From Neofusicoccum parvum (Eukaryota > Ascomycota > Dothideomycetes > Botryosphaeriales > Botryosphaeriaceae), in contig CP087207.1 in the NCBI GenBank assembly GCA_020912385.1, forward strand, positions 1,364,001 through 1,428,000: 64,000 nucleotides of DNA. The letters are read 5' to 3'. The stretch's first letter is position 1. Every line of letters starts with the position of its first letter. Of the stretch, positions 34,386 through 44,335 are shown piece by piece. A model generated the notes under the pieces. It was not told the origin of the DNA. It did not search any database and saw only the letters and a program-made list of their open reading frames with translations. A program made the translations under genes and the position numbers.

Positions 34386-36500
34386 GGCTTAGTATATTTA
34401 TTTTATTTATTTATTTATTTATTTATGTTTAACGTCTATGTAGAGTCTAAGACTATTATAGACGGGGCTAGGCCCGTTCTATATAGGGGCTAGGTACATT
34501 TCAATCTTCTAAAATCAACGGTTCCTTTACTAAGGGGATAACTTATAGATAAGGGAAGAAATAGGTTTTACGAAGGCGTATATAAGGAAATAACTAGGAA
34601 GTACTTAGGAAGGATAAAGAAAAGGGGTGGAAGTACGTATTTATAGTGTCTCGTCAGACAGATTGCCTAGATACCACTTCCGGGTGGATATCCTTGTTTT
34701 CTCAAGGAATTCTAAGGTTTTTAGTATTCCTTGGGGTCCATCTAATAGGCCTTTTAGTTGGGGTTCTCGACTATTAAGGTAGTCCTTAACTAGTAGCCTT
34801 TCAGCTCTATATTTAGGGCACCTAAGTAGGAGGTGTTCGGGCGTTTGTTTTGAGGTATTAGTACACTTACACCGCTCGTTATCTAGTCGATTAAAGCGGT
34901 ATAAATAGGACTTAAAGTAGCCATGTCCTATCTTTAGCTGGATAAAGGCCGAGGTAATTTCCCGCTCTATAGGAGGGATATTAATCCTCTTACTTATTTT
35001 CCAGCTAAAGGTGTTTATATAGCTAGAGGGTTTCGAGTTCTCCTTGACTTTTAATATCCTTTCTTCCCACCGTTGTTTAATACTAAGTCTAATTTGCATA
35101 CGATAGTACGCTAGACTAGTAGTACTATTCTTAGATGGGAGTTTAGAGGCGTATTTAGCTAGGGAATCTACTAGTTCATTGCTATAGATATTCTCGTGGC
35201 CGGGCGCCCACTCTAGGGTAATAGTATTCCCATTTTCCCTTAACTTATTAGCGGCTAGTATAGCCCTATTAAGTTATTCCTGTCCGGGTTCTCCGGTAAG
35301 GGAATTTAGCCTTAAGAGTGCGGCTTGGTTATCTGCATATACTCTTATATCTTTAGAATAGTAGTCTTTTTTAACGGCGAGTTCTAGGGCGTTGGTTATT
35401 CCCTCTAGCTCCCCATTATAGACTAGTTGTTGAGAACCTAGGTTCTTAACTACTGGTTGAAATTCTTCAAGATTTTGGCCGTCTTTTAGTACTATAGCTC
35501 CTACGCCTATACCTTTTCCTTTTGGATTAGCGGAGGCGTCGGAGTAGCTAGTAACTAAATTAGGGGGGGGATCTAGATGTAGTTTAATATAACGGGCTGC
35601 CTCGTTTACTTTATCTAGTTTACTAGTTTTAACCGTATAGGGGAGGCTGTCCCACGGCTTATACTTAAAGGATTCTACCTGTTCTAGCTCCGTAGGAGCT
35701 ATACTAGTAATAATTTTCTTTATTCTTTCTAGTTGCGTATAGGGGCCTCCCTTTAGGTCTTCTAGATTAATACCCTCAAGTCTTCTCTTAACGGGGTGGT
35801 CCGTAGAGAGGAGTTCCGTTCTATATACGTAGTTTAATAAACTAGTATCTAGGCGGAGGTCAGGTGGGATTAACGCGCTCTCTAGTTCTAGAGGAATAAT
35901 TGGTGAGGTTTTAAAGGCTCCTAGAATCTTACGAGAGGCTAGATTCTGGAGGACTTGTATTTTCCTTTTAATACCGGTTTGATTTTTCCAATAGACTTGG
36001 CTACCGTAGTCTCTAGTAGTAGTTACGCAGGCTAAATATAGTTGCTGTACGGCGTGCGGGGAGAGTCCCCGCTCTATATTAACTAGCCTAGAGAGGCGTA
36101 GAAAGGCGGATCAAGCTTGACTTATTCTAATAGAGGCGTGCTCTTTAAAAGTAAGTCTAGAATCAAAATAAATTCCTAGCCAGCGGACTAGAGACTTAGG
36201 TTCTACCTTATTACCATCGGGTAATAATAAGGGGAATTTCTTAGTCTCTTTAGAATTCGAGAAGTGTATTAACTCGGTCTTTTTTAGGTCGAATTCTACC
36301 GCGTTTAGGGCGCCTAGTTCGTAGAGTTTAGCGGACTCCCTCTCTAGTATTTTAATATTCTTTTTCCAGCTAGTAGAACTAACGGATAGGGATATATTAT
36401 TAATATAAGAGAGGAATTTAACTGCTGTTAAGGGGAATAACTCTCGAATATAGATAAGGAATAAAATAGGCGAGACTAGACTCCCTTATGGGATCCCAGT
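34386..36500 (-). mobile_element. LINE family B, longest copy (Tad1-like; RT and RNase H relics)
   Basis: This is a 2.1-kb 5'-truncated non-LTR retrotransposon on the minus strand. From its 5' side: the end of the reverse transcriptase with GIP-stop-GSLVSPILFLIYI and SYINN where YxDD is expected, thumb sequence, then an RNase H domain with its acidic residues in place (SYSDASANPKG, GELEGITNALE, YADNQAAL, WAPGHENIYSNELVDSLAK). A C-terminal zinc-knuckle-like motif follows (CKCTNTSKQTPEHLLLRCP) in an uninterrupted frame at 34,641-35,099. Stops (near 36,490, 36,120 and 35,275) and the YINN change are all G-to-A or C-to-T transitions, so RIP explains the inactivation. The 3' end has AACGTCTATGTAGAG and a (TTTA)n tail. 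Confidence 0.85.
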
Positions 36501-37018
36501 AGCCTACCTATATAGCTAGTATAGATAAATACTAAAGTATATCCTCCTATTCTACCTATACTTCTAAGAAGGCAGAGTATAGATACTATAACTAGTAGAA
36601 ACTATAGACTACCACACCCTTCTATTAATAAAGAAAGGGGTCTAAGTAGTAATAAAGTAGTTTCTACACCTAGGGCTACTAAACCAATTTAGTCTAGTAA
36701 GAGAGATAGACTAGGAGGCTAAAGAGATCTACTAGGAGAACTACTAGAAGAACTAGGATCTTAACTAGGAGGACTAGTACTAGGATATAGGAGAAAGAAA
36801 GAGCTAAGATTAATATCTAACTAATATAAGACTACTATAGTAGCTTCTACTAGTAAGTAGGAAAAACGGAATATAAAAAAGTAACTAATCTAAGAAGAAA
36901 GAAAGAGTTTTTTATCTAGAAGACTAGGTTTTCCCTCTTATATAAAATATCGTAGATAGCCTACCCCGTATAGACCCGAAAGAGAGCTATATTAGGAAGA
37001 AAATAAATTTATCTATCT
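36501..37018 (+). mobile_element. LINE family A, copy 3 (heavily RIP-mutated)
   Basis: The sequence aligns with 32,205-32,690 (family A copy 1), almost all differences being C-to-T or G-to-A: ACTACCACACCCTTCTATTA against ACTACCGCACTCTGCTGACA, for example. It ends GCCTACCCCGTATAGACCCG and TTTATCTATCTAT. Its left boundary against family B is approximate. Confidence 0.7.
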
Positions 37019-37640
37019 ATAGGGATATACTTCTCTTTCCTAATTGAGTTTAGTTTAGTATAAGTCGATCTACTTAAGGCTATTAACCTATTCTATTTTC
37101 TTAGCGCTAATCTTCTTAGTAGACTTTCTTAGTGGAACTTAAGCGCTAAGACAGTCTATTCTTCTCTTATAAGAAGGGTGGTTAAAGTATAATAGAGTAC
37201 CTTCTACTACTTAACTTTAGAGTTATTAGGTAGGAGTTAGATAATTAAAGGGTTTACCTTAAGGATAAGAGTGAGTAAGGATAAGTAAGGAGAGAAGTAG
37301 AATATTTATATAAGAACTAGAATATACGTAATAAGACTCGTTACTAGTAATAAGTAAAATTACTACTTTAAGTTAATTATAAAGGATTAAGTATCTAGCT
37401 AAGTAAGTGTATTTATATACTATAGAAAAGCTATAACAATCTAGATACCCCTTATAGATATAAGGGTTAGATGGCCCTTATAGATTTAAAGATTAGATCT
37501 ATTTTAATCTAATATAGATCCTTATAGAGCTATATATAGTATAGTATATAATGTCTTTCTTAGTGTTTATTCTTATACTTATTATCTACGCTTTCTATCT
37601 TCCCTTATCTCTATTAGACTGCGGTTCGTAATACCCCTTA

Positions 37641-37698
37641 TATAGAATAAATCTAGTTCTATCTATAATAGTCTTAGACTCTACACGGACGTTAAACA

Positions 37699-37749
<51 letters not shown>

Positions 37750-37752
37750 ATA
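37641..37752 (+). mobile_element. LINE family B, 3' end with long (AAAT)n tail
   Basis: TATAATAGTCTTAGACTC and CGGACGTTAAACATAAATA match the inverse of the family B 3' end. About thirteen AAAT units follow (37,700-37,752), the longest simple-sequence tract in the window. This short fragment marks the right edge of the island. Confidence 0.75.
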
Positions 37753-37790
37753 TTAAGATATAATATTCTAAGTAGGTTATACACTGAAGT

Positions 37791-38382
37791 TTATAGTAGA
37801 TATAATAAAGATAGTAGTAGAGGAGATAATATACGCCTAAGAGAGGTAGCAGTATAGAGGTAGGTGTGAGAGCTATACGGGCGGGGCCTTACACGACCGA
37901 GAAGCATGGCTCTGACACAAAGGGGCTGAGGCTGGTCAGCTTGGGCCATGGATGTGCGGGTGCATGGGCAGATGGGATGTGCGTGGTGTTTGCTTTTGGC
38001 GGCGGTTTGATTGGCGGGTGTTTGGCCATGGCGAGCAGTGAAACGTCGAGCTAGACGTAGCAGCAGCGGCCTTGCTGCACCGGACCTCGCAAGCCTTGCC
38101 CAGACAGGAAGCGCAGAGTCTGAAAACCGGGGCGACGAGCACAGCCCGATCGAGCGGCGTTGGATAGATTGGGACGCCGTTTCGCGGCGCGGCGGGCTCG
38201 GCGAATCACGTGGGCGGGCTGTGGGTGGCTCGACAGCGCGCGCGTCTGCGCCGCCAACGCGCCGCCGTGCTGAGCACGTCCTTGGCCCGGCCTGCCATGC
38301 TGCTCGCCGCCTCAAATACAGCGTGCGGCCGCCGGCCAGCGGCGCGCCAGCTCCCGCGCTGCTGCTGCTGCCGCTGCCCAGC
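37791..38382. other. Transition from repeat island to coding DNA
   Basis: Base composition returns to GC-rich near 37,870. The downstream hydrolase frame is open from about 38,011 but has no in-frame ATG before 38,383, so this segment is treated as promoter and leader. Confidence 0.5.
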
Positions 38383-39321
38383 ATGGCCCTCACCGACGCG
38401 CGCACCCTCACGCTGCCCGACGGCCGCACGCTGGCGTACGCCGTGTACGGCGTGGCCGACGCCGCGCCCGCCGCGCCCACCATCCTCTACTTCCACGGCT
38501 TCCCGGGCTCGCGCCACGAGGCTGCCCTCTTCCACCGCACCGCCCTGCAGCACGGCGTGCGCATCGTCGCCCCCGACCGCCCGGGCATGGGCCAGTCCAG
38601 CTTCCACGCCGACCGCCGCATCCTCGACTGGCCCCAGGACGTCGCCTTCCTCGCCGACCAGCTCGGCATCCGCGAGTTCGCCGTCATCGGCACCTCGGCC
38701 GGCGCCCCGTATGCCCTCGCATGCCGCCGAGCGTTCCCGCCGTCGCGGCTGAGGGGCGTCGGCCTGGTGGGCGGCCTGTACCCGGTCGAGTTCGGCCTGC
38801 AGGGCATGATGCTGGGCGCCCGCGTGCTGCTGTGGATCGCGCCGTGGGCCACCGGCCTGGTGCAGACGGCCCTGGACTGGAACATGGGCGTCGCTGCCCG
38901 CGACAAGGAGCACCCGGAGGCGCTGGCCGAGCTGCTGGCCCAGGGCTTCGCGGGCCGCCCGCACGTGGACCGGAAGATCTGGGAGCAGGACGTCGGCGGC
39001 TTCAGCGACAACCTGATCGCCAGCACAAGGGAGGCGCTGCGCGAGAGCGCGCAGGGCCCGGCGTGGGAGTCTCGTCTGTTTGGAAGCCCGTGGGGGTTCG
39101 GCTTGGATGAGCTGCAGCTGGAGGAGGGCCGGTTTGTCATGTGGCATGGCGGCTTGGACGTGAACAGCCCGCTGCGCATGGCCAAGAAGGCCCATGAGCT
39201 GCTGCTTCATTCCGATCTGCGCGTGTCTCCCGAGGAGGGCCATTGCTCTCTGGCCGTGCACAAGGCCGACGAGATCATTTCGACTCTGAAGGGCATGGTT
39301 GTTGAAGCACGAGCAGCGTAG
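38383..39321 (+). CDS. Alpha/beta hydrolase, cytosolic
   Basis: This intronless gene encodes 312 residues from the first in-frame ATG (MALTDARTLTLPDGRTLAYAVYG). The fold is clear: oxyanion-hole segment YFHGFPGSRHE, then PDRPGMGQS, nucleophile elbow GTSAGAPYAL with Ser105, acid in MWHGGLDVNSP, and the catalytic His in SPEEGHCSLAVH. The order matches esterase/lipase and epoxide-hydrolase-like proteins often annotated simply as alpha/beta hydrolases. No signal peptide or membrane helix is seen. It is the first gene after the repeat island and lies 213 bp before a nitrilase gene on the same strand. The substrate is unknown. Confidence 0.9.
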   Translation: MALTDARTLTLPDGRTLAYAVYGVADAAPAAPTILYFHGFPGSRHEAALFHRTALQHGVRIVAPDRPGMGQSSFHADRRILDWPQDVAFLADQLGIREFAVIGTSAGAPYALACRRAFPPSRLRGVGLVGGLYPVEFGLQGMMLGARVLLWIAPWATGLVQTALDWNMGVAARDKEHPEALAELLAQGFAGRPHVDRKIWEQDVGGFSDNLIASTREALRESAQGPAWESRLFGSPWGFGLDELQLEEGRFVMWHGGLDVNSPLRMAKKAHELLLHSDLRVSPEEGHCSLAVHKADEIISTLKGMVVEARAA

Positions 39322-39534
39322 TTCTGTGCGCGTAGACAGATGGGGCCGGCTTAGACGTAACGTTAAGATTCACGCGAGCAATTGGACATGATCCCCGGGG
39401 CCGCCGTCCTCGGCAACGCTTCCCCGCATCAAGCAGCCGCCGTCTCCGTCTTGACTCATTGCTAGTGCTGACACGCCCGTCCTTAAAGCCTGCCACTCTC
39501 ACCACCACTCGCCCGTGCCACCTCAACCTCCACG

Positions 39535-40566
39535 ATGGGCCCCGCGATTCGAGTTGCAGCATGCCACGCGTCGCCCGTTGTGCTGTCGGCGGCCGAGACG
39601 ACCAAGAAATGCATTGCTCTGATCCACGAGGCAGCCAACAACTCTGCCGACCTGGTCGTCTTCCCCGAGACCTACATCCCTGCGTTCCCGCTCTGGAGCT
39701 CGATGCTGCCCCCGACGGACAACCACGGCTTCTTCGCGCGCATGGCCGCCGAGTCCATCTACGCCGACGGCGACGAGATCCAGGCCATCCGCAACGCCGC
39801 CAAGGAGAAGAGCATATGCGTCAGTGTCGGCGTCTCGGAGAAGGTGCGCTACAGCACGGCCACCCTGTTCAACGCGAACTTCATCATCGGAGCCAGCGGG
39901 GAGATCCTGGTCCATCACCGGAAGCTGGTGCCCACCTTCTTTGAGAAGCTCACCTGGAGCCCGGGCGACGGCCACGGGCTCCGAGTCGTCGACATCGCGT
40001 CTTCCTGCAAGGTGGGGGCCTTGATCTGCGGCGAGAACACGAACCCGCTTGCGCGATATTCGCTCATGGCCCAAGGAGAGCAGCTGCACATTTCCACATG
40101 GCCCCCAATATGGCCCACAAGGGATCCAACGGCATCGGGTGGCGTCGGCGCCAACTACGACAATGTGACGGCCAACCGGACGCGCGCAGCAGCCCACTGC
40201 TTCGAGGCGAAGTGCTTCGGCGTTCTCTGCGCCGGACACCTGGACAAGGCCGCCGTGGAGGCCGTGGTGTCGTCGTGCAGCAGCCCGGAGCTGGTCCAGA
40301 AAGTCATCGACAGCTCTTCCCGCGGAGCCTCCATGTTCCTGGACCCTACCGGCGCTCCGATCGCCGGCTTCACCATTGCGGCGGGCGGGAAGCAAGAGGC
40401 GGACTACCTGCAGGCGGAAGAGGGCATCCTGTATGCAGACCTGGACCTCCACAAGTGCGTCGAGGGGAAGCAGTTCCATGACGTCGTGGGCGGATACCAG
40501 CGGCTCGACATCTTCGACCTGACGGTGGACAGAACGCGCAGGGAGCCCGCGACGCTTCGGGACTGA
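39535..40566 (+). CDS. Nitrilase
   Basis: This intronless gene encodes 343 residues of the carbon-nitrogen hydrolase superfamily, nitrilase branch. Nitrilases hydrolyse nitriles to carboxylic acid and ammonia. The catalytic triad is complete: Glu45 (VVFPETYIP), Lys130 (HHRKLVPT) and Cys165 (GALICGENTNPLARY), and the following QGEQLHISTWPP is typical of true nitrilases and cyanide hydratases. The length suits an aliphatic or arylaceto-nitrilase; cyanide hydratase is less likely, but I cannot exclude it. It is flanked by an alpha/beta hydrolase and an amino-acid transporter. Confidence 0.93.
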   Translation: MGPAIRVAACHASPVVLSAAETTKKCIALIHEAANNSADLVVFPETYIPAFPLWSSMLPPTDNHGFFARMAAESIYADGDEIQAIRNAAKEKSICVSVGVSEKVRYSTATLFNANFIIGASGEILVHHRKLVPTFFEKLTWSPGDGHGLRVVDIASSCKVGALICGENTNPLARYSLMAQGEQLHISTWPPIWPTRDPTASGGVGANYDNVTANRTRAAAHCFEAKCFGVLCAGHLDKAAVEAVVSSCSSPELVQKVIDSSSRGASMFLDPTGAPIAGFTIAAGGKQEADYLQAEEGILYADLDLHKCVEGKQFHDVVGGYQRLDIFDLTVDRTRREPATLRD

Positions 40567-41048
40567 CCTCCCGCCTGCCGGGTCGTGGCACACAGATAGT
40601 CCGGCGAGCACCAGCGATACACACATGCAGCCACTGATCCTTCTGTTGCCGCTTCGCGACGTCTCGTATTGCGGTGGAGGGCAGACGAGCGCATGCATGA
40701 CGCGCATGCCCGACCGTGACGGCCAGTCGTGGGGCCGCGGGCACCCCTGCTATCTATGCTTCGCCCACGATCCAGATTAAAGCCAGAGCACACCACTTAC
40801 TTATCTGCCGCGGGCCTCCGGTACATGGCGCCGCAGCGGGGAGCGGGCGGCGGGAGGGTGTCGCGCGACTCGGCTGCCGTGATAAGGCGTTTCCCCACGT
40901 AGCAGGTGGGTGCATTGCCCGTCGCACCCAGCTGCAACATGCCCGCCCTCGTCCTATTTCTTGCGCTCGCCACGCGTCTTTTCGTCCAGCACCCGCCCTC
41001 TCCATCCTGCCCCTCTGGCCAAGCTTTCTTGGCGATCTGAAATCCACC
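40567..41048. other. Intergenic region before the amino-acid transporter
   Basis: These 480 bases separate nitrilase and transporter genes on the same strand. C-rich promoter-like sequence precedes the start; no other feature is seen. Confidence 0.5.
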
Positions 41049-43042
41049 ATGGCCACGAGCTTGGCAACGGCCGCTGCAGATGCGGGCTCTCCCCGCCTGA
41101 GCAAAGAGGGCCACGGCCCCGTCCAGCCGACCGACGTCCAGATCGAGCAGTCGATCCTGCACGCCGACTACGGCCACAACCCGGACATCTCGTTCGAGGA
41201 GTATCTGTACTACGCCACCTGGACGCGAGACTACGAGAAGACCCTGTCCACCAAGGGCCGTGGCATGAGTTCGCTGTTGGCCGTGGTCACGGGCAGGAAG
41301 CAGGCTGTTGTCGTCTCGGACCCCGACCCGGTCGTCGCGCCGCCGGTGGAGGCAAAGGGAGACGATGCCAGCAAGACGCCCAAAGAGACCCCCTCGGACA
41401 CCTTCGGGATCATCTCTGACTACGAGTGGCACCACGCGTCTCGGGCGGCTCGCACTGCGACCTGGGGTAGGGTCCCCGCCGCCGAACCATCACAGCTCCT
41501 CTGACAAGCATCAGGCGCCGTGTTCTACCTCATCACCACCGACATCCTGGGCCCTTTCTCCGTTCCATGGGCACTGACCCAGCTCGGCTACGGCCCCGGC
41601 GTTGCCCTGTACTTGGTCTTTGCCGCGATGGCAGGCTAGTGCGTGCACCGAACCCCCAACCGATCAGCTGCTCACAGTGCTAGTTCCGGCGTGCTGCTCT
41701 GGTGGCAGTTCCTCGGTCTCGATTCGGACAAGTACCCTGTGAAAAACTACGGCGACCTCGCCTTCCGCATCTACGGCAACTGGTTCCGCTACATCGTCAA
41801 CATCTTGCAGAGTTGCCAGTTCTTCCTGGGCGTCACGCTCCTCATCGTGGTGAACGGCCAGGGCATTGCCCAGCTCTCCCAGGGACCGAACGGATCCAAG
41901 GCTTTGTGCTGTAAGTGACATGGCGCCCCCCGTCGTCGGCACCCCGTCTTTCTGACCATCCGGACACAAAGTCACGGCATGCTTGATCATCTTCACCGTC
42001 GCCGGCTTCGTTGTCGGTCAAATCCGGACGATGCAGAAGTTCGGCTACATAGCCAACATCGCCGTCTGGATGAACCTCTTCGTCATTTTCATGACCATGG
42101 GCATTGTAGCCAACAGTTCGCCGAACTACGAGGCTGTATTCGCGTCCTACCAGATCCCACAAGGCCCCATAAAGACGAGTGGCGGTGTCCCCGATGGTCT
42201 GACCTTCGTTGACAACATCAATGGGCTGATGCAAGCTGTCTATTCCTATGGCGGTGCGACTATGTTCTGCGAGCTCATGGCCGAGATGCGCAGGCCGTAA
42301 GTCATGCCTTTCCAACCACCCAACCTGGCGAGGAATCTGACAAAGACGCAGCTGGGACTTCTGGAAAGGCCTGATTGTCGCCGACATCTTCATCTTCCTG
42401 TGCTACATCATCTTTGGCCTTGTGGTCTACAGCCAGCAGGGCCAGTTCGCCTTCAACCCGGCGTACCAAGGCATCAATCCCTACGCCTGGCAGACGGTGG
42501 GCAACGTCTTCGCCCTGGTCACTGGTTTGATTGCGGCCTGCCTCTATGGCAACATCGGCATCAAGGTCCTCTACGCCAACGTCGGCCGCAGCGTCCTCAA
42601 CTTCCCGGCCCTCGAGTCCCGAAAAGGCAAGTGGATCTTCGTTGGCTTCGTGCCCGTCTACTGGGCCTTGGCCTTCATCATCGCCGCTGCTGTGCCTCAA
42701 GTGTCCTACCTATCCGCCTTTGTCGGGGCTGCGATGATCCTTCAGTTCTCCTACACCTTCCCGCCGTTCCTCGCCCTCGGCTTCAATTGCCTCAAAGACT
42801 CGATGGGTGCCGGGGAAGGCTTCGATCCGGCAACCGGGCGGGTGGTGCGCGGCGAGAACGGCTGGAAGAGGTGGGCCCGTGGCTTCAAGAAACAGGCGCT
42901 GGTCAACTCGTTCAATGTCGTCTACACCCTGGGCTCGGCCGTCACAGCCATCCTGGGCATTTACGCGAGCATTTACTCGATGCACCAGCAGTACGCGGAC
43001 GCCAACATCCAGCCCTTCTCCTGCAACGCGCCAACTGGCTGA
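41049..43042 (+). CDS. AAAP-family amino-acid transporter
   Basis: This is a plasma- or vacuolar-membrane amino-acid permease of the auxin/amino-acid permease (Aa_trans) family, resembling Neurospora Mtr-type transporters. Five exons (41049-41466, 41515-41638, 41684-41910, 41972-42296, 42352-43042) give 594 residues. A soluble N-tail of about 135 residues is followed by roughly eleven hydrophobic helices, beginning GAVFYLITTDILGPFSVPWAL and including GYSGVLLWWQFLGLDS, LCFTACLIIFTVAGFVVGQI, YSYGGATMFCELMAEMRRP and WDFWKGLIVADIFIFLCYI. The second intron has donor GTGCGT and acceptor TAG, chosen because they alone restore the family GYSG. The third uses an AAAG acceptor after a CTGAC branch site. 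Substrate range is not predictable. Confidence 0.9.
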
Positions 43043-43156
43043 TTGGGGTGCAATTTCGAGTGCGGTCTGAGGTCCAGAGAATGATCATGTATTGTGGGGA
43101 AGGCTGATTTGGGTATTTATTATCACTAAACACTACTGAATGTCTTGGTTGGTGCT

Positions 43157-44335
43157 CTAAAATCCAGCGCTGTTGAGGAAGTCGTGAGCGGCCGTGAACG
43201 TCTCGTTGGCACTGTAGTGGAAGTTCAAGCAGTGGCCGGTGTTGGCAATCTCCCTGGTCGAGTACTCGGCATTGGGAAACAGCGCCTGGGTGCGCTCAAA
43301 GTGCCCGGTGCAGTCGGCCTCGCCGAGCAGCGGGAGGGCGACGCCGCAGAAGATCTGGTCCTTGTGGCCGGTCAGGATCAGGACGGGCTTGGTGAAGTCG
43401 TCGGCCACGTCGTTGACGAAGAGGGTGCTGATGGCCTCGCCCAGGGAGTAGGTGCCTCTGCTGAGCCAGTCGGCGTGGACGACGTCGGCATCCCACTCCG
43501 ACTCGGTGTTGGTGTAGAATAGGCCGCGGGCTCCGAGCTCGAGGGACATGGCCATGTATCCGAGGCTGAGGTTGCGGAACTTCTCGTCGACGAGCGGGGC
43601 TGGCTGGGCCAAGGGCGTGACGACCACGCCGGGGATGGCCGGCTTCAGGGCGTTGGTGAACCCGGTGAGGATGAGGGCGTCGACGTCGTCCGGGTAGCGG
43701 GCGACGAGGCCGTTGCCGATGAGCGAGCCGTAGGAGTGGCCGACATAGGAGATCTTGGAGAAAGCACGGCCGCCAACGTCGCCCCGCCTCAGCGCCTGGA
43801 CGACCTGGTGGGCAACCTCGACGTGGGCGGGCTTCTGGACCACGGTGACGGGGTCCGGGTGGTCTGACGCGCCGTTGCCCAGCCGGTCGATCGCGAGGGT
43901 CGGGTAGCCAAGCTTGGAGGCGTGTGCCAGCCACGAGTACTTGTCGCCCTGGTAGCCGGCCAGGCTGCCGCCGCCTGACCAGTAGTTGCGGTCGTAGGTG
44001 ATGCCGTGGACCAGCAGCTGGATGGCGTCCTCGCGGCCCGCGACCTGCACCTCGGGCTCGCAGAAGCGCCCGGCAATGCTGTAGGTGCCGTTGACCAGGG
44101 CTATCTGCACCTCGTCGCCGACGCTGTTGAGCAGTTGCTCGATGCCGGCCAGCGTCAGGGTGGCGTCTTGGAGCCCGGAAGCCAGGTAGCCCGGGACATG
44201 CCTGTTCTCCGCGCTAATGGTGACGGAGAGGCTGACGTCTGAGCAGGCCGGGCCGCTCCGCTTGGCGGGGAAGGCGGCGCTGAGGCCGGCATGGAGGAGG
44301 AAGGCAGAGCGGAGCGAGGAAGCGAGCGAAGGCAT
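43157..44335 (-). CDS. Secreted alpha/beta hydrolase
   Basis: This intronless minus-strand gene encodes 392 residues starting MPSLASSLRSAFLLHAGLSA, a likely signal peptide. Catalytic features are the oxyanion region LLVHGITYDRNYWSG, DRLGNGASDHPD, the nucleophile elbow VGHSYGSLIGN, an acid in LTGHKDQIF and a late His in NTGHCLNFH. Several Asn-X-Ser/Thr sites (NGTYS, NLSL, NETF) fit secretion. It converges with the transporter gene, leaving only 114 bp between stops. The start at 44,335 was preferred because it begins the signal peptide; the frame upstream lacks an ATG. The substrate is unknown. Confidence 0.88.
   Translation of the reverse strand: MPSLASSLRSAFLLHAGLSAAFPAKRSGPACSDVSLSVTISAENRHVPGYLASGLQDATLTLAGIEQLLNSVGDEVQIALVNGTYSIAGRFCEPEVQVAGREDAIQLLVHGITYDRNYWSGGGSLAGYQGDKYSWLAHASKLGYPTLAIDRLGNGASDHPDPVTVVQKPAHVEVAHQVVQALRRGDVGGRAFSKISYVGHSYGSLIGNGLVARYPDDVDALILTGFTNALKPAIPGVVVTPLAQPAPLVDEKFRNLSLGYMAMSLELGARGLFYTNTESEWDADVVHADWLSRGTYSLGEAISTLFVNDVADDFTKPVLILTGHKDQIFCGVALPLLGEADCTGHFERTQALFPNAEYSTREIANTGHCLNFHYSANETFTAAHDFLNSAGF

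Larger units (their letters stand above)
29003..37790. repeat. AT-rich, RIP-mutated repeat island
   Basis: An 8.8-kb stretch without intact genes begins right after the membrane-protein stop and ends about 600 bp before the next gene. It is built from two LINE-type families (A and B) and a third repeat (X), all fragmentary and in both orientations. CTAG, TAG and CTA are strikingly frequent, as expected when CCAG and CTGG lose C or G through CpA-to-TpA change on either strand, the hallmark of RIP. Damage is uneven between copies. Segments I could not assign are about 29,093-29,289, 29,931-30,529, 34,151-34,385 and 37,019-37,640. Confidence 0.9.

Noticed and set aside
38011..38382. Extended N-terminus of the alpha/beta hydrolase
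   Set aside because: The frame is open but has no ATG, and its translation is biased and unlike the family; the ATG at 38,383 begins the fold.
38206..39261. 351-codon minus-strand open frame opposite the alpha/beta hydrolase
   Set aside because: Low-complexity Ala/Arg/Gly translation, mirror of a clear hydrolase frame.
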